Part shown: positions 11,943-23,488 of the stretch, piece after piece
Position numbering within the stretch: the stretch's first letter is position 1
Layout: every line of letters begins with the position of its first letter
Source of the DNA: Raphanus sativus
Lineage: Eukaryota > Streptophyta > Magnoliopsida > Brassicales > Brassicaceae
DNA: 64,000 nucleotides
Assembly: GCF_000801105.2 (NCBI RefSeq)
Contig: NC_079512.1
Coordinates: 25,747,848-25,811,847, forward strand
Direction: 5' to 3'
The notes under the pieces: generated by a model
Seen by the model: only the letters and a program-made list of their open reading frames with translations
Told to the model about the DNA's origin: nothing
Database searches by the model: none
Made by a program: the position numbers and the translations under genes

Positions 11943-14709
11943 ATGGGACCTAAAAAGGTGAAAAGAGGAAAGAAAAAAGTCAAGAAAGTAATACATCAAG
12001 ATGAGGAAGTTGAGTTCGTGTGTACTGTACAAGCTGGAGCTGATTTACGAGACACAGAGCATGTACAAGACCCTAAAGAAACTGTACAAGACCAAGACCC
12101 TGAAGAAACCCTACAAGAACAAGTACCAGAAGAGGCTGAAGGTGTACCAGAACAAGCACTTCCAACTGATGTGCCAGAAGAGCAGCACAACGCCGAAGAG
12201 CCTCAAGGAGAACTCGAACTAGGTACAGATCAAGAACCTGTAGATGGAAGATCCCGTAAGAGAAAGCGTGGACCTACCAAGATGAAAGACCTAGCCAAAG
12301 ATCCAAATACCAGAGTTCATGTTGATTTCAATTCTCTGGGAGAACCTTATGGTGAGGGTTCTGTGAAGTTGTCGTCATATCTAGGTCCTTTGGTAAGGGA
12401 GCACGTTCCTGTCACGCTTGAAAGTTGGAAAAAGCTTACAGACGAAGTGAAGACTGTGCTCTGGAAATCGGTCCAGGTGAGAGTTTATATAGAATGAGCA
12501 CAAGTAAATAACAGAACTGATTTCCATTATATGTGATTGCAGGCTAGGTTTGAAATTGATGATGATTACCAAAGGGATGCTTTGCTTAAGCATATGGGAG
12601 CCTTGTGGAGGTCATCCAAGTCACGCCTAGTGACACAAATTAATGACTCCGAGAATAACCAGCAAAGGATGAAGTTAAGACCTAAGAATGTTCCTCCGGT
12701 TGAGTGGCGGAAATTTGTAAAGCTTAAAACTAGCCAAGAATTTAAGGTATGCTTCTCAAATTGAGTACAATATTTATCTGAAAATAGATTACATGCTAAA
12801 AACCATATGATAGGTCTTGAGTGATAGCTACAAAGATAGAAGAAGCAAGCAGATTCCTCACACATGCAGTCGCAAGGGAATGGTTAGACTTGCTGAAGAG
12901 ATGGTCAGTATACTTTCTTCCTGTTGTTTCATTAGTCTTTCTTTAGCATAAGGATATTTACACTGGCCACGTTTTCGTAGAAAAAAAATTCTGATAACCC
13001 ATCTGGAGTTTCAAGGCTTAAAATCTGGGTCAAATCACGTACCAGAAAAGATGGAACTCCTATTAACACAAATGCAGCTGAGAAGATTGTGAGTTTTAAA
13101 CATATATTTCTTATCATGATTTTGTTCTGTATTTTTCTATATCACACAATCTGATAATGTCTTTCGTTTGTTTTCTGATGTGAAGCAAAAGGCAGCTGAG
13201 CTTGTTAATGTTGCTAAAAACAGAGATGAGGATACACTCGTCCAACTGTTAGGACCTGATAATCCTGGGCGTTTGAGAGTGATGGGTAGAAATATGAGTA
13301 AGACCAAATTAGCTTGTTTCCAAGTTAAGAACAAGACTATGTCAGAGATGCAAGAGAAGCAAATTGAGCTAGAGGAAACGGTTGAGCAGCTACGAGCTCA
13401 ACTTGCAAAAGTTCAAAACCAGGTCGGAGAAGAAAATGAAGTGGGTGAAAACTCTGCTGCAAGAGTAAGTCTACGTAGCTTAGATCAATGTTTTGTTTAA
13501 ACTTGACAATCTCACATTTTTTACTTCTGACCTTGTTACAGAGTGTGAACAAAAAAACACAGAAGAGGTGTCTTATTATTGATTGGGCTGATGAAGATGG
13601 AAATGTTGCTGAGGGGCGTATTATCTCTTCAGACCCAGAAGATATTGTGAATGACAGTCGATTAGGCCCTACGGATGTCAAAGTTTTTGTTGATTCTGCT
13701 ACTGAACCAGATGCTTTCCTCTGGAGACCTGCGAGAAACATGTGCACGATTAAAGAAGCTGTTGGTCATATCATTGCATGGCCTAAGAACAAATGTGTTG
13801 AACTAGGTCAAGGCCTCCAACCAGAAGACATTGCACCACTGGTAACGTTTTTTATTTGTGTTATATAAGTAGTTAATGTTGGAAATAAGAATAATGATTT
13901 GGTCTTTCATGATATAGTTTTGTCAATGTCTGTGACAGGGCTCAAAAGCAAACTCTCTCAACAAGTGCAAACTACTTGATTTATCCGATGATAGTGTAGT
14001 TGTTGGTGAAGGACGTTGGCAGACACAAGAACCAAAAGCATTGGTTAATGGCATTCCCCTCGGTCCAAAAGCAGTTAAAGTCTTTCTTGATGTCATACTT
14101 GAACCTCAAACTTTTTTATGGAGGCCTACGTCAGACGTCGCATACCTTGAGGATTGCTTGATGTCTTTCATCTCATGGCCTGCTCGGAAAGTTGTCTTCG
14201 AAAACCCACCTGAAGGAACAAGAAATTCTCCTACACAGCACACTGCATCCTCAGTAGGAAACACAAGAGAAACAGTTCTAAAAGTTCCATCCATCAGTTC
14301 TAAGTTTCCTACATCCACAGCTCCTACTGAGAAATCTCCATCAAGCCAGGTAACTTTTATTGTAATCTTTAATAACATTGTTCTTATGACTGTCTGGGTT
14401 TGAAATAGTTATGTATATTAAACATGGCAGCTAAATCATGGATCGGAAGCTGTACAAGTTAATAAGAAGTGCAAACTGATGGACATTAGTGGAAGGAAAC
14501 GGGTTGTTGCCGAAGGACGTGTGCATTCAACAGACCCAAATCAAATGGTACACTTTGTACGATTGGGTCCGAATGCAGCTAGAGTGTGGGTTGATGCAGT
14601 GATGGTAGATGATGCAGACGTTTGGAGGAAGTCTGATGAAATCGAGTCTTTGAAAGATGCACATGGTTCATCTATTGCATGGCCAGTTGATAAATTGGTC
14701 ATATTTTAA
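11943..14709 (+). CDS. TNPA-like CACTA protein with plant transposase (En/Spm) domain and three C-terminal repeats
   Basis: Eight exons, all in phase 0 (11943-12476, 12543-12746, 12814-12903, 12981-13088, 13186-13464, 13542-13841, 13939-14349, 14431-14709), give 734 residues. The N-terminus is basic (GPKKVKRGKKKVKK) and followed by an acidic stretch with imperfect PEE/DPEE repeats. The middle matches the plant transposase Ptta/En/Spm family (Transposase_24) pattern of W and basic residues, from SSYLGPLVREHVP to QIPHTCSRKGM. A short coiled-coil-like segment (residues near MQEKQIELEETVEQLRAQL) follows. The C-terminus has three copies of a roughly 80-residue unit with the consensus EGR..S.DP..LGP.AVKVFVD...P..FLWRP....IAWP..K, similar to Transposase_23/DUF8039-type domains. 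Such proteins bind subterminal repeats and assist the TNP2 transposase. No stop or frameshift is visible. Confidence 0.87.
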
Positions 14710-15002
14710 GATGCACATGTAAGTCTGCTTCTTTATGGTTACATTCTTTCATATGCAATTGCTAAACTGATGAGACTTTTTTATTGTTGCAGCATGCAGG
14801 GGATGAAGAAGTTTGGTCCAGAAATAGCTAGTTTTAGACTAGGCTAAAAAATTTTCAATCGGCTGTTATGTTTTCAATCGGCTCTTTCTGTTTCTGGTAC
14901 TTGAACTTATGACTTATGTAAAATCACCATCTTGTATGAATGTTTGGGTGTTCTAATGAAGGATGTTTGGTAGTTTATATGGTGTCTGTATAAGAGCAAA
15001 AT

Positions 15003-15412
15003 TTATTATAGCAAATACAAATACAATAAGCATAGCACATCCAACGAACCAACAATAGCAAAAAAAAAAATTGTTCTCCAATATAATAGCGTTTATAAAT
15101 AGCTACGAAACAAACTTTCATAACACATAATAAATCATAACAAAATTAATTATAGCATATACAAACAGCTATTGTCGAAGGACCTATAATGGCACTAAAC
15201 ATGACTCGTAATCAATTTGTAACATAAAAAACTCGTCTTATAATTACACTAAACACAGCTTCCGTTTATTGCCATCGTATTGTAACATTACATAGCGTCA
15301 AAAAAAAAGCTATCGTAGAGGGGATACCTATGATGGCTGCCGATGACATAGCAGATGATAAAACGCTATCAAAGGGCTACGATAGCATTTATCGTGAGCT
15401 AAGAATGTACAT
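15003..15412 (+). repeat. CACTA right subterminal repeat region
   Basis: This non-coding stretch between the TNPA-like gene and the right end is full of short AATAGC, ATAGCG, GCTATCG and GATAGC motifs in both orientations. Similar motifs (GATAGCA, GATAGCTC, AATAGCA) lie at 7300-7400 by the left end. In characterised CACTA elements such subterminal motifs bind the TNPA-type protein; that role is inferred here. Confidence 0.6.
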
Positions 15413-15425
15413 ATTTCTTGTAGTG
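15413..15425 (-). repeat. CACTA right terminal inverted repeat
   Basis: The sequence ends ..TTGTAGTG and is followed by ATA, the second copy of the target duplication. Its reverse complement pairs with the left end. Confidence 0.85.
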
Positions 15426-15452
15426 ATAGAAAGTACAAGTTGCATTTGGATT

Positions 15453-15619
15453 TCAAGATCACCTACAAGGACGCAAAATAGAATTGCTAATTCTCCAGCT
15501 AGGAATGCTCGGTCTTTTATAGATCTCTTTGTTTTATTGGTTATTATTATATTTTGTTTTGATTATATAGACTATATCAAATTTGAGTAATAAAATAGCC
15601 GTTTATTATAAAAAAGAAA
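15453..15619 (+). mobile_element. Very short 5'-truncated LINE 3' end with perfect target duplication
   Basis: The 19-mer TACAAGTTGCATTTGGATT occurs at 15434-15452 and at 15620-15638. The 167 bp between ends in an A-rich tail (AAAAAAGAAA), and the frame reads NRIANSPARNARSFIDLF, which resembles the ADSLARNAR end of plant LINE RNase H domains. Target duplication, poly(A) and 5' truncation together indicate target-primed reverse transcription. The CACTA element sits only a few bases to the left. Confidence 0.8.
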
Positions 15620-15639
15620 TACAAGTTGCATTTGGATTC

Positions 15640-16276
15640 ACACTATCAACAGGAGACGGTTGCGTTTTCTTAGTGATGATTTTAACATAACAACACAACA
15701 GCTCTCGACTATAACCACTTGACTACTAAGTAAAACCACATAGATATATAATATACGATGAGATTTACAAGGATGAAATTAGTCACTACATATACGAACT
15801 CATAAGTCACATACCAAAGCAAAATAATCTTATGATACGATTCAGTCTACGGATAAAATAATAGATATAATGTCAACCCTCCTAGTTCATCGTCGCCATG
15901 ATCTTCTCTGCCCCGCTTCCATCTTCCCTGACTTCGTCGTATTCGTCTTTTGGTACGTTTCTGTCTCTAACTAAACAATGTCAAAAGGAACTAAATTGAG
16001 CCTAAAAGCCCAGCCCATTAAGGTTTAGTTGACATTGCTAGACATCGTTTAGGTTCAGATCATATATTTTTATTTAAAACGAGTCACAAATTTAAATGGG
16101 CCTAAAACGCCCAGCCCATCTAGTTCAGATGACACGGCTAGAAAGAAGCTGGAACTACCACGACACCGTTTCAACTGTATCCGCCTTCGCTGCTGCTTCT
16201 AGTTCGCTAGACTCTCACTTCCCTTCCCGCTCTTCCGCATCTCCGGCGAACAAACATAGCTTCGATCACTGAAAGT
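15640..16276 (+). promoter_or_regulatory. Former MOS7/NUP88 promoter region with duplicated GCCCA (site II-like) boxes
   Basis: No gene is seen here. Two similar blocks near 15997-16050 and 16095-16145 each carry a CCTAAAA..GCCCAGCCCAT motif followed by GTT/CAGTTGACA..GCTAGA, so the region looks like a degenerate tandem duplication of about 100 bp. GCCCA/TGGGC site II-type boxes are common in promoters of plant housekeeping genes. The block lies directly upstream of the MOS7 remnant and is probably its old promoter. Confidence 0.5.
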
Positions 16277-16605
16277 ATGAGATTCAACTTCCAAGAGCCA
16301 GATGATACGCCGGAAAATCACGAAGATCTCCAACTCCGAAAGTGCCGGTTCGGTGGGTCCCTCTTGCTTCCAATTCATGTCAGCACAGATAAGATAGACT
16401 CCTCCGGCGCAATAGAGAAGAAAGAGATTGATCCTCCGTACATCATAAGCAAGGACCTCCTTGCAGGTCCCAAAGTAAGAATCGCTCCACATGCTTTACC
16501 TAGCCAGCGTTCAACTCCAGCCAATTCCGTAGAAGGCCGATCAGTTCTGCATCACTATGTCAAGCTTTTCCGAGAAAACTACGTCGAATATGCATGCTCA
16601 CAAGG
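16277..16605 (+). pseudogene. MOS7: Remnant of MOS7/NUP88 nucleoporin gene, internal deletion plus small indels
   Basis: The open frame at 16277 starts MRFNFQEPDDTPEN, like the N-terminus of plant MOS7/NUP88. A one-base shift then reveals SPTPKVPVRWVPL in another frame, the next part of the same N-terminus as I remember it. After that the sequence jumps straight to LLLPIHVSTDK and continues through GPKVRIAPHALPSQRSTPAN and VEGRSVLHHYVKLF, which belong to the middle of NUP88. Roughly the first 450-500 residues of coding sequence and their introns are therefore deleted. The exon ends at a preserved splice donor (CACAAG then GTGAG near 16606), and a 4-bp insertion (CATG/GCAT) just before it shifts the frame. 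The downstream exons are absent. MOS7 is a nuclear-pore protein for export of defence regulators. In Arabidopsis it lies next to CPD, as here. Identification is from recalled sequence. Confidence 0.8.
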
Positions 16606-16885
16606 TGAGAAACAAGTCATATAAACCCAACACAAGTTTTGTCTGTTAATCAAGTTACGGTATAACTTTAACCTAAGCATTCCGTCTCTGTAAACTGTTC
16701 CTTGGCACTCAAGCTAACGAGAAGTTGCACAAGTTACTTAATATTGAAAGCATTGGAAGAAAGAGAGATCTATGCAAACATTTTGTGTATATACACAACA
16801 CAAGGCTTTTTGTTAAGTGATTAGGAAGCAAAAAAGAAGTTAATCCTGAGAAATGCTGTTATTCTATAAATAGAAAATCTTATGG

Positions 16886-19632
16886 TCATTTCATCTTCCG
16901 AGTAGAAGATAAGCCACCATCACGGCGCTTCACGATGATCGGATACCGTTTCTCTGTTCTTGTAGTTGGAAAGAAGACCAGCTTGTCTTTCTCCGCAGGA
17001 ATCCAACTGCTCAGTAATTACACAAAAGCAAAAATCAAATCAGTCTTAATCCCTTTCGAAAATGATAAGAAAGATGTTAGCTCGTATGTGAAGTTATGTA
17101 TATACCTGAAGCTAGTCACTAGGCGGTGAAGGAAGACAGAGAGTGCAACCCTAGCCAGCTCGTAACCAGGACATATCCTTGGTCCACCACCAAACGGTGC
17201 GAACACATTACAAGGGCTTGTTGTTACGTTGCTCTGTTCATCAAAATTGCATCATAATCAAGAATGCAACGTTTAGCTCAAACCAAGTTTCAAGAATGCC
17301 AATGGCTGACAAAAAAAAAACTAAACCTGCCATCTCCAAGGGTTGAAAGTGCGAGCATCTTTGAAGTGGTTTGGGTCTAAATGAACTGCTCTAAACGATG
17401 AGAAAACCTTCCACCCTTTAGGAATCTTATAACCTGTTTTTGTCAGTTTAAAAAACGTAAGAACTTTTATACACATTTTGGATGAAGAATCGATTCTAGA
17501 AGCTAAGATTTCTTACCTTTGATCTCGACATCCGTCATTGCACGTCTGAATACACCACCGATGATGTTAGCCATACGCAGAGTCTCGTTAACCACCTGAA
17601 ATAAAAGTAGAGTTGTGGTGAGATATTAGAAAGGCTAAATGACAAGGAGAATAATAATACTAGCGTTAAGTACACTCACGCATTGTGTGAATGGCATTGA
17701 CTTGTAATCGCTCCATTCAAGACTATCTGAATCACTCTTCATTTCCCTGATCTTTTCATGCTCTTCCTGTTTTATTTCAAATAATAAAAAAACACCAGAT
17801 CAACCACTAATAAAAGTAACTTTAAAGCAAAAGTATAGTTAGGTCACAAGTCCACAGTTTTGACCCGCTTCTTTGGCATAGTTTTGGTTCTATTCCTTAC
17901 TAAGCGACGATGCCACTAAAATTCTAGTGACTATTAAAATCATGCTTACAAACAAAACTAGTGACATCAACAAACACGTAAAATGAGATGGGCTTGTCGG
18001 TCGCAACACAAACATATTTATGATAATAATACTTTTATCTTTAGTGTAAATATATTATTAAGTGGGGAATATTCGAACAAAGTAAGATAAAACAAGATGT
18101 AATAATGCGTGCAGTTCAGGAGACAAACTGGTCAAATCTGTGAAACTGTAACAGCATTTAACATTCCGAAATCACGAACACAGGTAATGATGTTGTTTAG
18201 GGTTCGAGAGTGACTTCTTTTGAGTTTTACTGTAACTCTGACTTTTTGCATGTTGTTTCTTTAACACTTTTCACCTTCAGTCCCCACTTATTAATATGAA
18301 AATAAAGACTAGTAATGTAATAACACAAACACATGTACACGAACATTACCTTGAGTTGAGCAAGAGCTAGAGGAGTTTCGGTGACAAATTTAACGGCGAG
18401 AGTCATGATCGTAGAGGTTGTTTCATAGCCGGCGACGAGTATAGCCACCAAGAAATCAACAATCTCTTCATCAGAGAATCCATCATCCGCCGCAAGCAAC
18501 GCAGCTAGCATATCTTTCTTTCTTTCCGCTCTCTCTTCCTCCTCCTGCCTCCTCTTCACCACCACCACCGTCAACGCTTCCGCCACCTTACTCCGCGCCT
18601 AATAAATACAAATATATATTGATTTCTTTTTTTGTCAACCAAATATATATTGATTAAAATAGCCTGAAATGATTTTTTTCTTAAAAAAAGAGAAATTAAA
18701 TTAATAAAAATTACTTTGATGGCTTTGCGGTAAGTAGTGGAGAAGAGAGGGAGAGGTAGAGAGAAGAATCCTTCGATGACAAGAATATACTCTTTCCTTA
18801 AGCTCTCACTCCATTCCCCTGGATCAAAGCTCATCAGCTGCTTCACCGTTAGCTCAAATGTTATCTGCATCATCATCATGATACATACATCACCGCATGC
18901 AATGACTCGTCTTGACTCTGTGAGTCAAGACCTCGGCCTGATTATGATATTAGAAAATTTGGTCTAAACACCGTCTAAACAAAACGATTTTTCAAAAATA
19001 ATTTTCTTTTTTTAAAACGTGCCTAGACATCTGCAATAGTTACTGTCTAACAATTTACTTTTTCTTTTGTTTTGATATAAAAGATTAATGGATTTATGTG
19101 TTTATTCATTTGGTACCTTTTTGGCTTCTTCCATGAGGAGAACACGAGAGGACCAAGAATCGAGATTAAACCGGACTAACCGGTCAATATCAAGCATAAG
19201 ATGGTCTTTGATGATTGAAGAGTTAGCGAAGCTCATGGTAAGAGAATGCATACGTTTATGCAAAGAACCTTTCATAAGAACCAAAGAGTGTTTCCCCAAT
19301 AGGTTACATATGGAAGCTGGATAAGATCCCTCGAAAAGCCTCCCTTCGTTCTGGAGAACGAACCGGTTCATCTCCGCATCAGCAGAGAAAATTGTCGGTT
19401 CACCGAATAGATGCGTCATGAAAACCGAACCGTACCGGGCCACTCTCTCATCGATGAAAGGCTCAGGGTTCTCAGTCTTGTAAGCTTTGATCAGCTGCAG
19501 AGTCTCGCCTATCAGAGGATAGCCAAGACTTCCCGGAGGAAGACCCATCCGCCGGTACCGTGTGCGTCGAATGAAAAGGAGGAAAGCGGCAGCAACGGAG
19601 GAGAGGAGGAGGATGAAGGAGGTGAAGGCCAT
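16886..19632 (-). CDS. CPD: Cytochrome P450 CYP90A1 (CPD), brassinosteroid biosynthesis
   Basis: Eight exons on the minus strand (19117-19632, 18715-18864, 18350-18598, 17680-17766, 17517-17595, 17327-17433, 17106-17233, 16886-17006) join in frame to 478 residues, close to the 472 of Arabidopsis CPD. The N-terminus is a hydrophobic membrane anchor followed by [14 protein letters not shown]. The I-helix oxygen-binding motif AGYETTST, the ETLR-type K-helix region and the haem motif [10 protein letters not shown] are all present. CPD is an endoplasmic-reticulum monooxygenase needed for brassinosteroid synthesis (C-3 oxidation/C-23 hydroxylation steps). The C-terminus ends [13 protein letters not shown] and is a few residues longer than in Arabidopsis. 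No defect is visible. A consensus BZR1 site lies upstream, consistent with the feedback repression known for CPD. Confidence 0.96.
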
Positions 19633-19702
19633 TGATGATGATGATGGTAGAGAGGATTGGTGATAAAGAGAGAGAGAGTATTAATGGAGTGGGAAGAGTG
19701 GG

Positions 19703-19708
19703 CACACG
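19703..19708 (-). promoter_or_regulatory. Candidate brassinosteroid-response element (CGTGTG) upstream of CPD
   Basis: On the minus strand this reads CGTGTG, matching the BZR1-binding consensus CGTG(T/C)G known to mediate feedback repression of CPD in Arabidopsis. It lies about 70 bp upstream of the start codon. A hexamer of this kind can also occur by chance. Confidence 0.5.
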
Positions 19709-19780
19709 GGGGGTTCTGCACCGAGTAGGACCTTTCATCATTATACTCTTTTGCATTCTTCTTATTGTTATTCTTCAAAA

Positions 19781-19788
19781 TTATATAG
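19781..19788 (-). promoter_or_regulatory. Candidate TATA box of CPD
   Basis: The minus strand reads CTATATAA about 150 bp upstream of the CPD start codon, a plausible distance for a TATA box with a 100-bp leader. Confidence 0.45.
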
Positions 19789-20139
19789 CATTTAATATTC
19801 CATAAATTTATGAACAGTTGAATAAGAAATAATATATTTTTTGGTTATATCATTGTAGATTTGCTTGATGTTTTAAACAAAATCATATTGTTTAATGACA
19901 TAGTCTTGGAGTTTAATTTGTTTCTATTTTTGTCAAATAACTTAAGGCATATTCGGTAAGTAAGAATTTGACTGTAATTAGTTAATTTGGATTTTGTCTT
20001 AAATTGTATCAGATATTATTAGATTTTTCATCATATACTATTAGATTTTATGCAAATATAACACATGCATTATTTTTGTTAATAAAAGGTATGTTATCAC
20101 AAATACACAGAAAAATATTGTTATAGAATTACCATATCC
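19789..20139. other. Intergenic, AT-rich; distal CPD upstream region
   Basis: This is AT-rich sequence without an open frame or recognisable repeat. It separates the CPD promoter from the LINE relic. Confidence 0.5.
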
Positions 20140-21580
20140 GATGCAGCGACAAGGAAAATTTGTTGGATTGTTTGGGACTCTCTCGTACAATCGATACAAG
20201 CTGGTGGGGTGGGCTTTCCGCGACATCTACGCTTTTAGTGTAGCTATGCTGAAAAAACTCACCTGGTGTATCTTTACGCGGCCTAACAGTCTGATGCACC
20301 GCACTTCTTTGGAAAATACTATCACAACTCGAGTTTTCTTTCTGCGACTTGTCTTTCTAAGACGTTTCATGGTTGGAAAGTTGTTATGATGGATTGTGAA
20401 CTCCTTAAGCAGCGCCTAGGTAGGGCAATTGGTAACAGCAATCCACAAGAGTTTAAACAGACTCTTGGCTCTCAAACTCCCCTCGCACCCGACTCTATGT
20501 TCCAGCTACCGAAGCGGATGGCGATCTAATGGTCTCTGATCTGCTAATCCGAAGTGATATAACCTGTAACAGAAAGTGAGTAAAACAATTCTCTCCGGAT
20601 ATAACACATATAATCTATCAGATACAGCCAAATACGCATAATAAAGATGATTCTTTTTACTAGAAAAGTACAAAATATGGTGCATATAGCGTCAAATCGG
20701 GACATCATGCTCTCATGGAAGAGAGACCTCACCTGCCTTCCCCGGGGAACCTCCCAGCAGACTTCAACTGGAACCGACATCTATGGTACATTGCCTCAAA
20801 TCGGAAGCTGCTTTGCACCTGTTTTTTGAGTGCCCGTTTGCAAAACAAATCTGAGAGGTCACACGACTAAAGAATACACCTAACTGATCGCAGTTACGTC
20901 GCCATACCAAGCCCTGATTATATCTCGTTCACTTTTTTGTTTGCCTCTGACAAGTTTAAATTTTGATATCATGCCATAGATCTTATGGGATATTTGGAAA
21001 GCCCATAATCTCCTGATCTTTGAGAATAGATCCACACCGGCGTCTACTGTGATCTCTATCGCTTTGTCTAGATGAAGGGACTGGCAATTGGCGCATGTAT
21101 CAGTACCGATCAAGGTGTATACCTCCATAGCAGCCGGAACCCAACAGATCTTCCCTCCTAATTTTACACTGGTTAATTATGATGCATTTTGGCTCCATGA
21201 GTCTTCTACTGCAGGTTTTGGCTGGATACTAGAGGATCCACAGTGAGGCTTACTCATCGAGGGCTCCTCCCGCCCCGACTTCGTCCCATCCCCCTGTAGG
21301 CTGAAGCTTTAGATATAAAGGTAGCCATGGTTGCAGCAAAACGTTCACACTCTCTTAACATTTGGATTCAATCTGACAATCTCGAGTTCATTAGAACTAT
21401 CAACTCAAAAAATAATTATGTGGACCTTTGCGGGAGTTCTCAAGGATATCGAGTTTCTATTTTTATCTTTTGTTTTCATCTTTTTCTCTCATATCCGAGC
21501 AGACTCGTTGGCAAGAAATACTCTCCTATAAGCTACCTCCTCTCTGTATTAAACTTTTATCATTGTTTGTTGTCAAAAAA
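20140..21580 (+). mobile_element. Decayed LINE (non-LTR retrotransposon), ORF2 C-terminal part
   Basis: Read in shifting plus-strand frames this stretch gives the 3' half of a plant LINE ORF2. At 20200-20400 there is reverse-transcriptase tail-like sequence (MLKKLTWCIFTRPNSLMHR, then HGWKVVMMDCELLKQRLGRAIGN). Near 20810 the zinc-binding block HLFFECPFAKQI is seen. At 20985-21520 follows an RNase H-like region (LWDIWKAHNLLIFENR, GFGWILEDP, AEALAIK, IWIQSDNLEFIRTI, RADSLARNTL). Several stops and frameshifts separate these blocks. The end near 21570 (GTTGTCAAAAAA) looks like the LINE tail. It cannot be functional. I did not find a clear target duplication. Confidence 0.85.
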
Positions 21581-21599
21581 CATCATAAAATTATTATTC

Positions 21600-23488
21600 T
21601 AATATCTATAAATTAATGATAAGATATATATACATATATACATTAGAAGTATGGAGAAAATAATATACCAGAGTGGGAAATTCGGTTCCATTTTTCAACT
21701 TATTATATTGTTGAATAGATTGATCTGGAACCCAACATAAAATAAAATGTACATAAAATCATAATACTGTATATCAAAACCTTACACGTGAAAAAAAAAA
21801 AAACCACTCCAATATACATTTATTCATACTAAAAGCAGTATGTAAATAAATGTATAATATACATGTCAAAAAATGTATAATATAATTAAATTTAAGAGAA
21901 ACATTGATCGTTGACATTAAAAAAAGGAGAAACATTTATCAACTAGCCTACATACCGAAGAAACAACAGTTGAAAGTTGAAACCAATATCTCATGAGAGA
22001 TTAAAAGACTTGAGGAAGACCAGTTTGTTAGTAGATAAGTTTTGGGTTTACCATCATGAGTTATTACTCCAAAAATCAAACATGGTTACAGAAAAAATAG
22101 ATAATCGTCTTTTTTTAAAAAAAAAGAAGATAATCATAAAACATAATGATTCCACGAAACTAAGAAAGGTTCATTAAAGAAGAGCAGCTTGTGCCTTGTT
22201 GGTCCACAATTTGCCTATGAACACCTCACATGTTTCTCTCTTTATCTCACCCGAAGTTCCCATTTCATGAGTTTCCCATCATCTTCTTTTTAAGATATAT
22301 TTAATTTGTCTAATAAAGTTAGGCCTCTTCATAATCTATTAGTGATAATACTAATTATGTTCAGAACTTCATGATGTTTTTTGATGTACGTACATGTGAA
22401 TTTTAAGCGTTACACTTTTAGTGACATGATATAGAAATGTGGGTTGATGTATACATTTAAATTGAAAGATTAAAACCAAGTCTTCATCAATATGGTTGGA
22501 TTTGGGGGTTTCTTTAATTACACCCCTTAATTTGCACAGTATCAAGTATTCCGTTCTAGCTTTCACTTTTCATTTTGTTTTTATCACTATCACATGTTAA
22601 CCTTTCTCATCCACTAAGAAACTAATGTAGTTTATATATTCAAAACAAAAATGGTTGAATTAGTTTATACTTTATACACCCAAGGAGAAGAGGAAAATGG
22701 GTCAACGGAAAAAGAGCATAGAGAAGAGTAAAAGCAAAGTAGGAGCTACGGAAGTAGTGATTAGCAACACTTGCCTCTCTTAGTTCTAAGTCTAAATTGC
22801 AATTAATCTTCTCTTTGTTATAGGCTATAGAATCTCAGTGCGAGTCCCCACTTAAGATCACATCTTCAATCATTTACAACACATGCATTCCGTATAAAGT
22901 TATGAAGTGAACATAATAGTTAGCATTACAAAGACGACACTAAGACCTAAGTAAGACCTATTAACAAAAATTACATCAATGTCATATAAAAGGCGAATTG
23001 GTCTAAATTCTAATGATTCAATGTATATGTTTTTTCTGACCCTAAACCACATCCTCATTCCTTCCTCAACAAAGCAAACATTTAAAGGCGAATTGCTAAG
23101 TATTTGTTATAGAAACTTTAGGGAAAACAATATGTTTTGTAACCTCTCTGTTTTCAAGTAGCTCTGTCTGTAACAAATACTTTTTCTGAATAAATTTTAC
23201 ATATTATTCAAAAAAAAAAATTGAAATGGTATTGGCTTTTAAATTAGTGTTCTCTTTTCAGTTGCTCCTCGAGTATTTGCAGTATTTCCTTTTTGGCTAG
23301 CACACTCAAATTCCCAAACTTTTCCTCCACGTAGATAAGAGGTAAAGACCGTGAAGTCACCACTAGAATACATTAATACTCCTCCATGAGGCACCCTTTT
23401 AAGTATTCATGTTGGACACTAAAATTGATGATGTCATTTCTTGTAAGGACACATGAGTTACAAATATTGTTTCTAGTTATACTGCTTG
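21600..23488. other. Intergenic, AT-rich; no gene seen
   Basis: This long AT-rich spacer has only short random open frames. Poly(A)/poly(T) runs occur near 21790, 22110 and 23210. I could not assign any part of it to a gene or a named repeat family. Confidence 0.5.

Larger units (their letters stand above)
7277..15425 (+). mobile_element. CACTA (En/Spm) DNA transposon, both ends present
   Basis: The element begins CACTACAAAAAAAG at 7277 and ends TTTCTTGTAGTG at 15425, so its termini are inverted CACTACAA repeats of about 13 bp with few mismatches. It is flanked on both sides by the trinucleotide ATA (7274-7276 and 15426-15428), the 3-bp target duplication expected of this superfamily. Total length is 8149 bp. 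Inside are two genes in the same orientation, a TNP2-type transposase and a TNPA-like protein, the classic CACTA pair. Subterminal regions carry many short TAGC/GATAGC-type motifs, the likely binding sites of the TNPA-like protein. Confidence 0.93.

Noticed and set aside
12001..12222. Overlapping plus-strand frame inside the TNPA-like gene
   Set aside because: Lys/Tyr-rich shadow of the DPEE-repeat coding exon in another frame.
16199..16492. Minus-strand open frame of 97 codons
   Set aside because: It is the antisense of the MOS7 remnant and has no recognisable domain.
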